DNA of 64,000 bases, taken from Nitrospirales bacterium (GTDB lineage: Bacteria; Nitrospirota; Nitrospiria; Nitrospirales; UBA8639). This document shows positions 35,774-47,372 of this stretch, piece by piece (position 1 is the first letter of the stretch; every line of letters begins with the position of its first letter). The notes below the pieces were generated by a model. The model made no database searches. It worked only from the letters and a program-made list of their open reading frames with translations, and was not told the DNA's origin. The stretch covers positions 1 through 64,000 of the forward strand of contig JALDRK010000015.1 of NCBI GenBank assembly GCA_031315915.1, in the 5' to 3' direction. The position numbers and the translations under genes were made by a program.

Positions 35774-37207
35774 GTGTCAAAAAAAGTTGTACTGATTGTT
35801 ATTACCCTCGGTTTGATCGTCACCTACCTGGGCCTTCTCGCCAATGCCCGATGGGGGGACTCCACCGCTCCCGAAATCCTCCTCGAACACCCCTTTGAAC
35901 AGGTTGGGCCGACGACCCGGTTGGTTCTTCGCATCAAAGACGAGGAGACCGGGCTGCGCGATGTGTCCGTCCGCATTGTGCATAACTTGGAAACGTTTGT
36001 TCTGCAGGAACAGACTTTTCCTTCGGAAGGTACATTCTCGCCGGCAGGCGGGAAGGAACGTGAATTTACGATGGACCTCGTGCCGTACGAAAATTCCACG
36101 CTGCCTCGCCGACAGGGACAAGCCCAGCTGATCGTCACCGCCCGAGACTATTCCTGGCGCAATTGGTTTGAGGGAAACGCCCAACGGTTGGAAAAGGAAT
36201 TCAGCCCTCAGTTCACGCCTCCACGTTTGGAATTGCTCCAGCCATCGGCCACCATCGTCCAGGGGGGGACCGGCCTTGTTCGCTATCGTGTCGTGCCGGA
36301 GGTCGCCATGCATGGCGTCAAAATCGGAAAAGCCTTTTTCCCCGGGTTCCCGGCGCCGGACCAAGTGGGCATGTTTGCCCTCGTGGCCTTTCCCTATAAT
36401 GCTCCCACAACAACGCCGGTTCAACTTGTGGCTGACGATGGGTATGGCAATTCGGCCTTGATGGATGTGGACTTTGCCGTCAAACCTCAATTCTGGAGAA
36501 CGCGACCCATCACAATTTCGAACTCCTTCATCAATAAGACCGTCCCTGCCATTCTTGCTCAGACACCGGAATTGGAAAATTTCGGAGACCCACTCAAAAA
36601 CTTCCTGCAAGTCAATGACAAGCTTCGAAAAATGAATAATCAAACCATTGCGGACCTTTCGAAAAAGAGCCGGCATGAACTGCTCTGGAAAGGACCCTTC
36701 CGGCAGTTGCCCGGTTCTCAAGTCGAAGCCTCATTCGCCGACCACCGTCAATACACCTATAACGGGCAAATTGTCGATGCACAAGACCATTTGGGATTTG
36801 ACCTGGCCGTCACCAAACATTATCCGGTGGAGGCCGCCAATCATGGGATTGTCCTTTTCGCCGGGTACCTGGGAATTTACGGAAACACTGTGATTTTAGA
36901 CCACGGGTATGGGCTTCTCTCCCTCTATGCTCACTTATCCGCCATCAATGTCAAAGAGAAAGATCCGATTGCCATCGGGCAGATCATTGGCCATTCGGGA
37001 ACCACCGGACTGGCGGCCGGGGATCATCTGCACTTCAGCATGATTTTGCATGGAGAACAGATCAATCCGACGGAATGGTGGGATCCGTTTTGGGTGAAAA
37101 CGCGCATTAAGGACAAACTCGGACTTCCCTCACTCATTAAGGCGACAGACGAGGAATCCAAACCTTTACCACCGACGATCGGCCCGACGCCTCCCCCGAC
37201 TCCCTAA
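35774..37207 (+). CDS. M23 family metallopeptidase (LytM-type), membrane anchored
   Basis: A 477-residue envelope protein with an N-terminal transmembrane anchor (VVLIVITLGLIVTYLGLLANA), two beta-rich domains to about 280, a helical linker and a C-terminal LytM/M23 domain. The zinc-site motifs are HLGFDLAV (H-x3-D), then GNTVILDHGYGLLSLYAHLS and AGDHLHFSMIL (HxH). All ligands are present, so endopeptidase activity on peptidoglycan is expected. Translation starts at GTG 35774; the ribosome site is weak. It ends in a Pro-rich tail. It stands 77 bases before parC. Confidence 0.9.
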   Translation: MSKKVVLIVITLGLIVTYLGLLANARWGDSTAPEILLEHPFEQVGPTTRLVLRIKDEETGLRDVSVRIVHNLETFVLQEQTFPSEGTFSPAGGKEREFTMDLVPYENSTLPRRQGQAQLIVTARDYSWRNWFEGNAQRLEKEFSPQFTPPRLELLQPSATIVQGGTGLVRYRVVPEVAMHGVKIGKAFFPGFPAPDQVGMFALVAFPYNAPTTTPVQLVADDGYGNSALMDVDFAVKPQFWRTRPITISNSFINKTVPAILAQTPELENFGDPLKNFLQVNDKLRKMNNQTIADLSKKSRHELLWKGPFRQLPGSQVEASFADHRQYTYNGQIVDAQDHLGFDLAVTKHYPVEAANHGIVLFAGYLGIYGNTVILDHGYGLLSLYAHLSAINVKEKDPIAIGQIIGHSGTTGLAAGDHLHFSMILHGEQINPTEWWDPFWVKTRIKDKLGLPSLIKATDEESKPLPPTIGPTPPPTP

Positions 37208-37284
37208 CGTGAAGAATCGCGCGATTTCCCCACTTCAGATTTAAAATGACTCCTTTTCCATGCAGTCTTTGAGGATCTCCATTC

Positions 37285-39711
37285 ATGGCTAAGCGAACAC
37301 GTACTCCTCACACTTCTTCTAACGGAAATGCCACCGCTGTCATTCCGATTCCCCTGGAGGAAACCACCAGACAACGGTATCTCAACTATGCGTTGTCGGT
37401 CATCACCTCGCGTGCCCTGCCGGACATCCGTGACGGATTGAAGCCGGTTCAGCGACGGATTCTGTTTTCCATGTTTCACAACCACAGACTGGTTCCCGAT
37501 CGACCCCCCATTAAGAGCGCCAAGGTCGTCGGATCGGTGATCGGCGAATGGCATCCGCACGGTGACGCCGCCGTGTATGAGGCCATGGCCCGCATGGCTC
37601 AGCCCTGGTCCTTACGCGCCACATTGGTCGACGGCCATGGAAATTTCGGGAGTCAGGATGGCGATCCCCCGGCAGCCTATCGGTATACCGAAGCCCGCCT
37701 CACGCCCATGGCGTTGGAACTGCTGAACGAACTCAATAAAAACACCGTCGACTTTCAACCCAATTACGACGGCAAGGCGGAAGAACCGCTCGTGCTTCCC
37801 GCACGGTTTCCCAACCTTTTAGTGAATGGATCCACCGGCATTGCGGTGGGCATGGCCACCAACATCCCCCCCCATAATCTTGGAGAAGTCGTGGAAGCCG
37901 CGATGGCGCTGATTGATAATCGGGACGCCTCGATTTCGGATCTGATGAAATCCTTGAAAGGCCCGGATTTCCCCACGGGCGGAGAAATATTGAACAACCG
38001 CACCGAACTCCGGGAAATCTACGAAACCGGGCAAGGCTCGATCCGGTTGCGGGGAGAATATGAGGTCAAAGACATCGGACAAGGCAAATCGGAAATTCTG
38101 ATTACGTCGATCCCGTTTGCCGTGGACAAATCGACCATCGTGGAACGCATCGGCGAACTGATCGCCGCCCGCAAGATTCCGCAGCTGCTGGATGTCCGCG
38201 ATGAGTCCACCACCGACGTCCGGGTGGCCCTGGAAACGCAAAAGGATGCCGACCCTCACCTGGCCATGGCCTACCTCTTCAAGAACACACCGTTACAAAA
38301 TAATTTTTCCGTCAATCTCACGTGTCTCGTGCCGGTCCCCGGGTCATTGGTTGCCCGGCCGGAGTGCATGAATCTCAAATCGATACTGGAACAATTCATC
38401 GAATTCCGTTTTACGACCGTTACCCGGCGTTTCACGTATGACCTGCAGGTCCTGGAACGACGCATTCACATTTTGAACGGGTTCAAGCTGATCTTTGACG
38501 CCCTCGACCAGGTGCTGAAACTCATCCGGCAAAGCGAGGGAAAAGCCGATTCGGCTGAAAAACTTCAAGCACGCTTCGGATTGGATCAAGCCCAGACCGA
38601 TGCCATTCTGGAAATTCCCATCTATAAATTGTCCCGCACGGAAATTAAAAAGATGCTGGACGAATTGGGAGAAAAGCAGCGCCAGGCCAAAGAATTGAAA
38701 ACCCTGTTGGCCTCCAAAGCCAAACTATGGGGCATCGTGAAAACCGAACTCCAAGAGGTTGCCACGACCTTCGGGGATAAACGGCGCAGCAAAATCGGGC
38801 GGCGGCAGACGGAGGAAATCGAGATTGATCCCGATGCTTTTCGAGTCAAGGAAGACGCCATCATCACGGTCTCCGCAGACGGTTGGATTCGTCGGGTCGG
38901 AGCCATTAAAGATCTTTCCAAGGCCAGGGTACGGGAAGGCGATCGGCTCATGACGATTCTGGGCGGCAGCACATTTGATTCCGTCGTGTTCTTTTCGAAT
39001 TTCGGCAGCGCCTATACGATTCGGATCGGTGATATCCCCCCTGCTCGAAGCGGATTCGGAGACCCCGCCCAAAAATTATTCAAATTCAAAGATGGAGAAC
39101 GAGTGATCGGCGCCTGGAGTTTCGATCCTCGCGCCTTCGGACTCACAAATACGAACGGGGCCGCCTCAGGTGCCAAAAGCCAGCTCGCTCTCTTTGATCA
39201 AAAAGGGAAACCAAATGCTGTGCCGCAACTCGAAGCCCTGGCAGTCACGTCGAGCGGCATGGGACTCCGGTTCGATCTCAGCCCCGACCAGGAACCATCC
39301 ACCAGACTGGGGCGAAAATATTGCAGGCTCAAAGACGGTGAAGACGTAACGGGTATCGGAATCCTCACCGGACCTCTGAAACAAACCACTGTGGCTGTGG
39401 CCTCGGCGCACGGACGTGCGCTCTTGTGCAAAGCCGAAGACGTGACGCAACTTGCCGGACCCGGACGTGGGGTCATGGTGTTGAAGCTTGAGTCCAGCGA
39501 TAAAGTCATCGCGTTTTCATTATTATGTTCAAAAGACGACCAACTCACGCTACTTAAAGAGGACGGCGGCACGCTGCCGCTTTCAACCAGAAAATATCAA
39601 ACCGTCGGCCGAGGCGGGAAAGGCCATCCGATCATCAAACGCGGCCGACTGACTGGAATGGTTCCCCCGGAACTCGTCGTCCCGGTTTTTCAAACGGAAG
39701 GCTCGGCCTAA
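37285..39711 (+). CDS. parC: DNA topoisomerase IV / gyrase-type subunit A
   Basis: An 808-residue type IIA topoisomerase A subunit, the DNA-cleaving half. Catalytic Tyr near 134 lies in [17 protein letters not shown]. Other landmarks are [59 protein letters not shown] and [18 protein letters not shown]. The C-terminal beta-pinwheel repeats ([43 protein letters not shown]) are present, but the gyrase-specific QRRGGKG box is not obvious. Adjacency to parE supports topoisomerase IV. The A/B order is reversed relative to many operons. Confidence 0.93.
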   Translation: MAKRTRTPHTSSNGNATAVIPIPLEETTRQRYLNYALSVITSRALPDIRDGLKPVQRRILFSMFHNHRLVPDRPPIKSAKVVGSVIGEWHPHGDAAVYEAMARMAQPWSLRATLVDGHGNFGSQDGDPPAAYRYTEARLTPMALELLNELNKNTVDFQPNYDGKAEEPLVLPARFPNLLVNGSTGIAVGMATNIPPHNLGEVVEAAMALIDNRDASISDLMKSLKGPDFPTGGEILNNRTELREIYETGQGSIRLRGEYEVKDIGQGKSEILITSIPFAVDKSTIVERIGELIAARKIPQLLDVRDESTTDVRVALETQKDADPHLAMAYLFKNTPLQNNFSVNLTCLVPVPGSLVARPECMNLKSILEQFIEFRFTTVTRRFTYDLQVLERRIHILNGFKLIFDALDQVLKLIRQSEGKADSAEKLQARFGLDQAQTDAILEIPIYKLSRTEIKKMLDELGEKQRQAKELKTLLASKAKLWGIVKTELQEVATTFGDKRRSKIGRRQTEEIEIDPDAFRVKEDAIITVSADGWIRRVGAIKDLSKARVREGDRLMTILGGSTFDSVVFFSNFGSAYTIRIGDIPPARSGFGDPAQKLFKFKDGERVIGAWSFDPRAFGLTNTNGAASGAKSQLALFDQKGKPNAVPQLEALAVTSSGMGLRFDLSPDQEPSTRLGRKYCRLKDGEDVTGIGILTGPLKQTTVAVASAHGRALLCKAEDVTQLAGPGRGVMVLKLESSDKVIAFSLLCSKDDQLTLLKEDGGTLPLSTRKYQTVGRGGKGHPIIKRGRLTGMVPPELVVPVFQTEGSA

Positions 39712-39722
39712 CAGGACCCTGA

Positions 39723-41696
<1,974 letters not shown>

Positions 41697-41714
41697 GAAA
41701 ACGCGACCCCTTCA

Positions 41715-41751
41715 CCTAACCTCTCTCCCCCAGGATGGGGGAGAGGTTAGG
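41715..41751. repeat. Large hairpin between convergent genes
   Basis: Left arm CCTAACCTCTCTCCCCC (41715-41731), loop AGGAT, right arm GGGGGAGAGGTTAGG (41737-41751). This is a 15-bp stem with a two-base bulge. There is no T-run, so it is less a classic terminator than a REP-like palindrome, of the CCTCTCCCC type found repeatedly in many genomes. It may block readthrough between parE and the STAND gene. Confidence 0.7.
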
Positions 41752-41792
41752 ATTATGAAGGGAAAAAGGGTAAAAGGATAAAGGGCAAAGGG

Positions 41793-44438
41793 TTAGGGGG
41801 TGTCCTGGGTAAGACGAAAGCCGAGGAAGTTGAGCCGGAGGACGGCGTCGTCCCTGTACCGGACGGATGGGCGCAAATTCTCCGGGCCGTCGCTCCAGGA
41901 ACCGCCCCGGCTCACACGCTGGCTTTCCGAATCGTCCAGGCGCACGGGCTTCGGCTTCTCGGGGTTGTCATACGTGTTCAGACACCACTCCCACACATTC
42001 CCAGCCATATCCATGGTACCTTGCAGGGTGACTCCCTTCGGGTACAGTCCCACTGCACTCGTGCGGTTTAAACGGCTTTCGTAACTATTACATCGTGCCG
42101 CATCCCAGTCTTTCCCCCACGGATAGTCGTAGGCCGGGTTTCCTCCGCTAGCCGCCTGTTGCCACTCCCATTCGGTGGGAAGACGAATGCGAGTCCCGGT
42201 TCGGGCACTCAGCCAATTGCAAAAGGCCATCGCCTCGAACCAAGACACCGTTTCCCGTGGGGCATTGGGTTCCTGCCAAGAAGATGGCTGCGGCTCTACT
42301 TTCCTGATCCCCTGCCACCATTCTTCGTTTTCGTACCCGCCATCCTCGATGAAAGCTTGAAACTGCGCGTTCGTCACCGGATACTTGGCCATCAAAAACG
42401 GTTTAACCGCGAACAAATGGTCCACCTGTTCAAGTTGAATCTTCCCGCCTGGTATGTCGATCCAGGCCAGATCAGGCAACCCGTCTTCACCCAAACCCAC
42501 CCCTTTTCGGGGATCCCCAAACTCGGCCAATTTCTTCCCAATCAACAGGCGTTCTTCATGGGATAACGTCGCGTCCCCTAAACGTTCAATCAACATATGT
42601 TGCGGTCTGAGCATTCGTTCGAGCTCCGGGGAGGGGAGTTTGCCGAACCGATCGAGCCCCTTCCGAATGTCCTCAGCACGTCTGTTCAACCACAACTCTT
42701 GGAGATGCCTGCCTGTTTCATGCCATCGCGTTGCGGCTTCTTCCGCATAATCGATCAGCCGCAAGGCCTCTGAACTGTCTTCGATCCACCTTCTGAGTTT
42801 CGGCCAAGCGGTGAAAAGTTTTTCATGGGCCACTTCGACCGTAGAATCATTTCTCTCACCGCTCGTCACCAAGACCCGGCAGTCCCGACCAGCCAGATTC
42901 TGGACGAGCCGGATTGGTCCCTCGTCATCCTGAAAGATGGAGAGGGGCACCCGTTTGCGAGTGGGTGGCCGCTCTCGATCCAGATGCACCAATTCCGCAA
43001 ACACCCGGTCAAAAGGTTGGCCCACCTCGGACCCAAGGGTTTTCAGGACTTCATCGGCTTTGGTGCCGATGGCCCCTGTGACGCCCCCTATCGCATCATA
43101 GGCGGCATACGTGAAGGTTCGTTTATCTCTATCCCGGCGCTCAAAGAGCTGCTTCAAGGCATAGGCCACGAGCGGCAAATTCCCAGGCTCCTTCCCCGCT
43201 TCATCCAGGATCGCATTCACTAACCGGGGCTCGAAATCATAACCCGTGACTTGGGCCGGTTTTTCGATCATCTCCTGTATAATTCTGGGTGACACGGGAC
43301 CAAGATGGTAATTGTAGCCGGCGTTGAGCACTCGCAGAACCTGCGCGGATTCTTCCAACTTGCCGATAAACTCCGAGCGCACAGTGCTCACCACCCGCAA
43401 CCGGTTACGGGGATCCTGGGCCACGGTAACGAGGTGAGCCAGGAAGTGCTGAATGTCTTCGTCTTTGAAGCCCCGCGTAAAGAGTTCTTCTAACTGATCC
43501 AGAAATAACAGCAACTCTTGATTATCCTGGAGTTGTGACGCCAACTGGGCTTCGAACGCATTGGAATTCTTCGCCAGTTGTTTGGCCAATTCATCGGGTC
43601 GAGGGGTCAGGCGGTGAAAGGCCTGTTTGAGGCCCCAGGCAAGTGAAACAAAAGGGGTTTCCCCATCCCCAGGAGTCATCCGTTGCCAAACCCAACGGGT
43701 GCTCTGAGGAAGGCGGTCCTCCACTTTTAAGGCTTTCCAGAGACCAGCCGCCACTAATGACGATTTGCCTGAACCGGAGGCCCCGCTGATGATGAGAAAG
43801 CGCCCTTGGGGCTCGCTCATTTTGGCGATGAGGTTAGCTACCTCCTGGTCCCGACCGAAAAACAAGGGCGCGTACTCTTCGTCGAACCATTCCAACCCAG
43901 GATATGGGGATTGGCCCTCCGGCCAGTCGATTTTCTCCAGGGGACCAGGGTCAATGGGGCTACCCTCATTTTTTGCAAACCAACGGCCCAAGGCCCCAGT
44001 TAGGTCAATTGATTGCGGGTCAAGGGTAAATTTTTCTGATCCATGCCTCTGCCGAAGTTGGGAACGCCAAATCACCAGTGACGGATCTTTTTCCCGTTCA
44101 TCGAATTTGGCCCACCAGGGGGCGTCCTCATCTAGCAGAAAGGGTAAGATATCAATTTCCTGCTTCAGGGCAGCCTCATATTCCAACTGAGTGATGCTGC
44201 AGGTTTCTCCTTCGGGGATACATCCACGACGGAAGGCGACTAGCAGAACACAAAGGTCGCAGCCCTGTAGCCGGTTTTGAGAAAATTGTTTGGGCTCATT
44301 TGTCTCCGCCGTCCAATCCTCCATAGGATCCACAAAAAATCCGGCCCGCCGCAACTGCCGGATGACGTGGGCTCGATGGTTTTTCAGATCCTCAAAAGTC
44401 GAGGAAACAAACGCTTTATAGTGAGTCTTGGGTCCCAT
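41793..44438 (-). CDS. DUF4062 - STAND NTPase - FGE-sulfatase domain protein
   Basis: An 881-residue multidomain protein. Residues 5-100 (YKAFVSSTFEDLKNHRAHVI, LVAFRRGCIPEGETCSITQLEYEAA) are DUF4062, a TIR-like Rossmann fold. From about 175 (YPGLEWFDEEYAPLFFGRDQE) comes an nSTAND1-type NTPase: Walker A GASGSGKSS near 219, Walker B LLLFLDQLEELF near 309, sensor STVRSEF and an LEELW-rich helical region. Residues about 650-881 form an FGE/SUMF1-type domain (WIDIPGGKIQ, MAKYPVTNAQF, LPTEWEWQQAA, MDMAGNVWEWC, RVSRGGSWSD, LGFRL). The cysteines needed by true formylglycine-generating enzymes are not seen, so it probably binds a ligand. STAND plus TIR-like domain suggests an intracellular sensor-effector, possibly anti-phage. 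Confidence 0.85.
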   Translation of the reverse strand: MGPKTHYKAFVSSTFEDLKNHRAHVIRQLRRAGFFVDPMEDWTAETNEPKQFSQNRLQGCDLCVLLVAFRRGCIPEGETCSITQLEYEAALKQEIDILPFLLDEDAPWWAKFDEREKDPSLVIWRSQLRQRHGSEKFTLDPQSIDLTGALGRWFAKNEGSPIDPGPLEKIDWPEGQSPYPGLEWFDEEYAPLFFGRDQEVANLIAKMSEPQGRFLIISGASGSGKSSLVAAGLWKALKVEDRLPQSTRWVWQRMTPGDGETPFVSLAWGLKQAFHRLTPRPDELAKQLAKNSNAFEAQLASQLQDNQELLLFLDQLEELFTRGFKDEDIQHFLAHLVTVAQDPRNRLRVVSTVRSEFIGKLEESAQVLRVLNAGYNYHLGPVSPRIIQEMIEKPAQVTGYDFEPRLVNAILDEAGKEPGNLPLVAYALKQLFERRDRDKRTFTYAAYDAIGGVTGAIGTKADEVLKTLGSEVGQPFDRVFAELVHLDRERPPTRKRVPLSIFQDDEGPIRLVQNLAGRDCRVLVTSGERNDSTVEVAHEKLFTAWPKLRRWIEDSSEALRLIDYAEEAATRWHETGRHLQELWLNRRAEDIRKGLDRFGKLPSPELERMLRPQHMLIERLGDATLSHEERLLIGKKLAEFGDPRKGVGLGEDGLPDLAWIDIPGGKIQLEQVDHLFAVKPFLMAKYPVTNAQFQAFIEDGGYENEEWWQGIRKVEPQPSSWQEPNAPRETVSWFEAMAFCNWLSARTGTRIRLPTEWEWQQAASGGNPAYDYPWGKDWDAARCNSYESRLNRTSAVGLYPKGVTLQGTMDMAGNVWEWCLNTYDNPEKPKPVRLDDSESQRVSRGGSWSDGPENLRPSVRYRDDAVLRLNFLGFRLTQDTP

Positions 44439-44539
44439 GGTTTATGTAATACAGGAAAAGATTCCGTTCCCTTGAGTAGGTCTATTTGGCCAGAATAGGG
44501 AAATAACTTCAAGCCCGTTCAGAATGGTGGGCGGGGATC

Positions 44540-44578
44540 GCTAGCCGGAGTTCATACGCGGCCGTTGGCCGCCCTAGC
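44540..44578. other. Nested inverted repeat upstream of the SagB-type gene
   Basis: Outer arms GCTAG (44540-44544) / CTAGC (44574-44578) enclose an inner perfect stem GCGGCC-GTT-GGCCGC (44558-44572). It lies between the divergent STAND and SagB-type genes, about 70 bases before the latter's start. Role unknown. Confidence 0.4.
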
Positions 44579-44647
44579 TCCTAACGCCGGGGCCGGGGAT
44601 AATGATAATTTGGATGTGCGAGACGTGACGATGGTACACTCCTCGGC

Positions 44648-46414
44648 ATGAAACCGGAACCGAATTCCCCTGACATTCTTTCCTCATTGGAACAGGTCAC
44701 ACAATACCACCATCAAACCAAACATCAGTTCAATCAATACGCTCGTTCATTGGGCTATCTGGATTGGGCCAATCAGCCCAATCCCTTTCGCCGGTATGAA
44801 GGCGCACCCCTGATCAAACTTCCCTTGTTATCACCGGAAGATCAGCCTGTCTCTCCCCCGTATGAAAGCCTATTTTCCTCTGAAACCATGCCTCCCCAAC
44901 CCCTCACCCTTTTTTCACTTTCCCGTTTTTTTGAATATGCCCTGTCCCTGACGGCCTGGAAAGAATACGGAAGCACTCGTTGGGCCTTGCGCAGCAACCC
45001 CTCCAGCGGGAATCTTCATCCCACCGAAGGCTACCTCCTGATCGGTGCCATACCCGGTCTGAAATTGGAGAGCGGCCTATATCATTATGCTCCCAAGGAG
45101 CACGCGCTTGAGCACCGATGGTCGGTTGAACCAGATACAGCGTCTGACTTGTTCCAGGCCCTTCCACCTGACGCCTTTTTGGTGGGGCTTTCCTCCATTC
45201 ATTGGCGGGAAGCCTGGAAATATGGCGAGCGGGCCTTTCGATATTGCCAACACGATACGGGCCATGCCCTGGGGACCATGCGAATTGCCGCCGCCACACT
45301 CGGGTGGAATCTGCGACTCCTTGATGGCCTGTCCGATGACACCATCGGCAGGTTACTGGGGCTTTCTCGGAAGCAGGATTTCGATGGAGTCGAACAGGAA
45401 TATCCGGAATTATTGGCGGTCGTGTGGCCACTTATGAAACCGGCTCCGGCTTTCATTGAAATCATCCATTCGCTTTCCCATTCTGACCTGTTTGGCAAAG
45501 GTGCATGGAACGGTCGGGCCAATCGTTTAAGTAAGGACGAACCCGTTCAATGGGACATCATTGATGTGGTCACCGAAGCCACCTGGAAACACGATACGAC
45601 CACCGATGAATCTCCTGGTAACCTAGGATCCCATTCAAGACGGAATAAAGGAGAGGAATCCTCTCCCACTCTAGTGTCGAATAAAACCAAATCCGGTGAG
45701 TCCATTGCTCTTTCCGCAGGACATATTATTCATCAACGTCGAAGTGCCGTCGATTTTGACGGGCAAACCGGCATGACAGCCGACCGGTTTTATCTCATGC
45801 TGGATCGAATTCTCCCTCGGGCAAGTCGGCAACTCCCGGAACGGCCGATGCCCTGGGATGCATGGCCATGGGACCCTACCGTTCATTTGGCCCTGTTTGT
45901 TCATCGTATCGATGGCTTGGAACCTGGTCTCTACTGGTTCAATCGTTTTCCGGAGCATCGCCGCTTGCCCATCTTTCAGGCGGAGATGCACTCCCATTTT
46001 CTATGGACTAAACCCGATGGGTGCCCGGACCACCTGCCGCTGTATTTGTTGGAAGAAGGGAACGGACAGAAACTGGCCAAGCAACTGAGCTGCGGACAGG
46101 ACATCGCGGGCGACAGCGCCTTTTCCCTGGGTATGCTCGCCGAATTTGATGACCCGTTACAAACCTTCGGCCCGTGGTTTTACAAGCGGTTGTTTTGGGA
46201 AACGGGACTCGTCGGTCAAGTTTTGTATCTGGAAGCTGAGGCCGCCGGGATTCGAGCTACGGGCATCGGCTGTTTTTTCGATAACCCGGTTCATGAAGTC
46301 CTGGGGTTTCACCCGAAGACCACATGGCAATCTCTCTATCACTTTACCATGGGAGGGCCCGTTGATGACGGTCGTTTAACCACTCTCCCGCCCTATGGGA
46401 ATCATCTGTCTTAG
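44648..46414 (+). CDS. SagB/ThcOx-type tandem nitroreductase
   Basis: A 588-residue protein made of two nitroreductase-fold domains. The first is about 50-280, with LTAWKEYGSTRWALRSNPSSGNLHPTEGYLL and DTGHALGTMRIAAATLGW. The second is about 345-580, with HQRRSAVDFDG near its start and FEATGIGCFFDN-like GIRATGIGCFFD near its end. This is the SagB/ThcOx arrangement (FMN-dependent dehydrogenases, some oxidising azolines in peptide natural products). No YcaO cyclodehydratase or precursor peptide is nearby, so a natural-product role is not supported. An oxidoreductase of unknown substrate is the safe call. It overlaps the start of the next gene. Confidence 0.85.
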   Translation: MKPEPNSPDILSSLEQVTQYHHQTKHQFNQYARSLGYLDWANQPNPFRRYEGAPLIKLPLLSPEDQPVSPPYESLFSSETMPPQPLTLFSLSRFFEYALSLTAWKEYGSTRWALRSNPSSGNLHPTEGYLLIGAIPGLKLESGLYHYAPKEHALEHRWSVEPDTASDLFQALPPDAFLVGLSSIHWREAWKYGERAFRYCQHDTGHALGTMRIAAATLGWNLRLLDGLSDDTIGRLLGLSRKQDFDGVEQEYPELLAVVWPLMKPAPAFIEIIHSLSHSDLFGKGAWNGRANRLSKDEPVQWDIIDVVTEATWKHDTTTDESPGNLGSHSRRNKGEESSPTLVSNKTKSGESIALSAGHIIHQRRSAVDFDGQTGMTADRFYLMLDRILPRASRQLPERPMPWDAWPWDPTVHLALFVHRIDGLEPGLYWFNRFPEHRRLPIFQAEMHSHFLWTKPDGCPDHLPLYLLEEGNGQKLAKQLSCGQDIAGDSAFSLGMLAEFDDPLQTFGPWFYKRLFWETGLVGQVLYLEAEAAGIRATGIGCFFDNPVHEVLGFHPKTTWQSLYHFTMGGPVDDGRLTTLPPYGNHLS

Positions 46415-47024
46415 CCCTGATCAGATGCAACAATATTCTCCACTCCCCAGACCGTTTTACGAGAGGTCAACCCTGGAAGTCGCCAAAGACCTTTTGGGGA
46501 AACATCTCATACGACGGACACCGGACGGAGTGATTCAAACAAAAATCGTGGATGTCGAAGCGTATGTCGGGCCTCAGGATAAAGCGTGCCATGCATCCAA
46601 GGGACGAACGAAACGGACAGAGGTATTGTTTGGGCAGGCCGGATATACCTATGTGTATATGATTTACGGCATGTACCATTGTCTGAATTTCGTCACCGAG
46701 CAGGTCGATTTTCCTGCTGCCGTATTGATTCGAGGGCTGGAAATCGTTGGTAACACTGCGTCTTCCGGCGCTCCTCCCACCCGCATTGATGGACCTGGGC
46801 GGGTATGCCGCTATCTCAAGCTCGACCGCACGCACAATGTGTTGGATGCTACGAAAAAAGAAATTATCTGGGTTGAAGACCCGGGTATCTCCATCCCAAA
46901 TAACCAGATTCAAGCGTTAACCAGAATCGGAGTTGACTATGCGGGGGAATGGGCCAAAAAACTCTGGCGCTTTTGCCTCCCTGCCCCCACCTCTGCTAGA
47001 AAACGTGGAACCACGCGTGGATAA
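46395..47024 (+). CDS. DNA-3-methyladenine glycosylase (AAG/MPG family)
   Basis: Base-excision repair enzyme that removes alkylated purines. The 209-residue product has RPFYERSTLEVAKDLLGKHLIRR, VDVEAYVGPQDKACHASKGRTKRTEVLFGQAGYTYVYMIYGMYHCLNFVTE and a DGPGRVCRYL block, all diagnostic of the MPG fold; the Glu in VEAY is catalytic. ATG 46395 overlaps the SagB-type gene by 20 bases; ATG 46425 (MQQYSPLPRPFYERS) is an equally good start that gives 199 residues. Neither has a clear ribosome site. Translational coupling to the upstream gene is likely. Confidence 0.93.
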   Translation: MGIICLSPDQMQQYSPLPRPFYERSTLEVAKDLLGKHLIRRTPDGVIQTKIVDVEAYVGPQDKACHASKGRTKRTEVLFGQAGYTYVYMIYGMYHCLNFVTEQVDFPAAVLIRGLEIVGNTASSGAPPTRIDGPGRVCRYLKLDRTHNVLDATKKEIIWVEDPGISIPNNQIQALTRIGVDYAGEWAKKLWRFCLPAPTSARKRGTTRG

Positions 47025-47210
47025 AGGCGAGGCTCTCCATTCCTTCACGTCGGCATTCATGCAATCAACCCTTTCCCGCCCGTTTTCATCATCTTGAACA
47101 ACAATGACCGTCTACGTTACCCTAGACCGACAGAAACCTGTAGGCACCTTTCCGTACGCAACATTACAAGGGCCTATCATTATTCAACGAACAATGAAGG
47201 AGGCAATAGA

Positions 47211-47303
47211 ATGGGTAATCCGCTCGATACCATTTCCGGCACCATCACGGCAGGTTTTGTCCTGACTGTCGTACTCTATGTCCTGGTCAAAGCCCTGGTG
47301 TAG
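47211..47303 (+). CDS. Thirty-residue single-pass membrane protein
   Basis: A short ORF with a strong GGAGG before ATG 47211: MGNPLDTISGTITAG followed by a hydrophobic helix (FVLTVVLYVLVKALV) to the stop. Sequence like this is typical of real small membrane subunits. It lies 69 bases before the urate-hydroxylase-type gene and is probably cotranscribed with it. It might be an accessory subunit, but no family is recognised. Confidence 0.55.
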   Translation: MGNPLDTISGTITAGFVLTVVLYVLVKALV

Positions 47304-47372
47304 GGCTCAAACCGCCAGACCGAATGAATCACGACGCACTATTAATCACTTGACCGAAACGAGGGATCTATT

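Noticed and set aside
35777..36721. Minus-strand ORF of 314 codons
   Set aside because: Antisense shadow of the M23 peptidase gene.
44648..46414. SagB-type gene as part of a thiazole/oxazole peptide cluster
   Set aside because: No YcaO, SagC/D-like or precursor-peptide gene lies in the neighbourhood.
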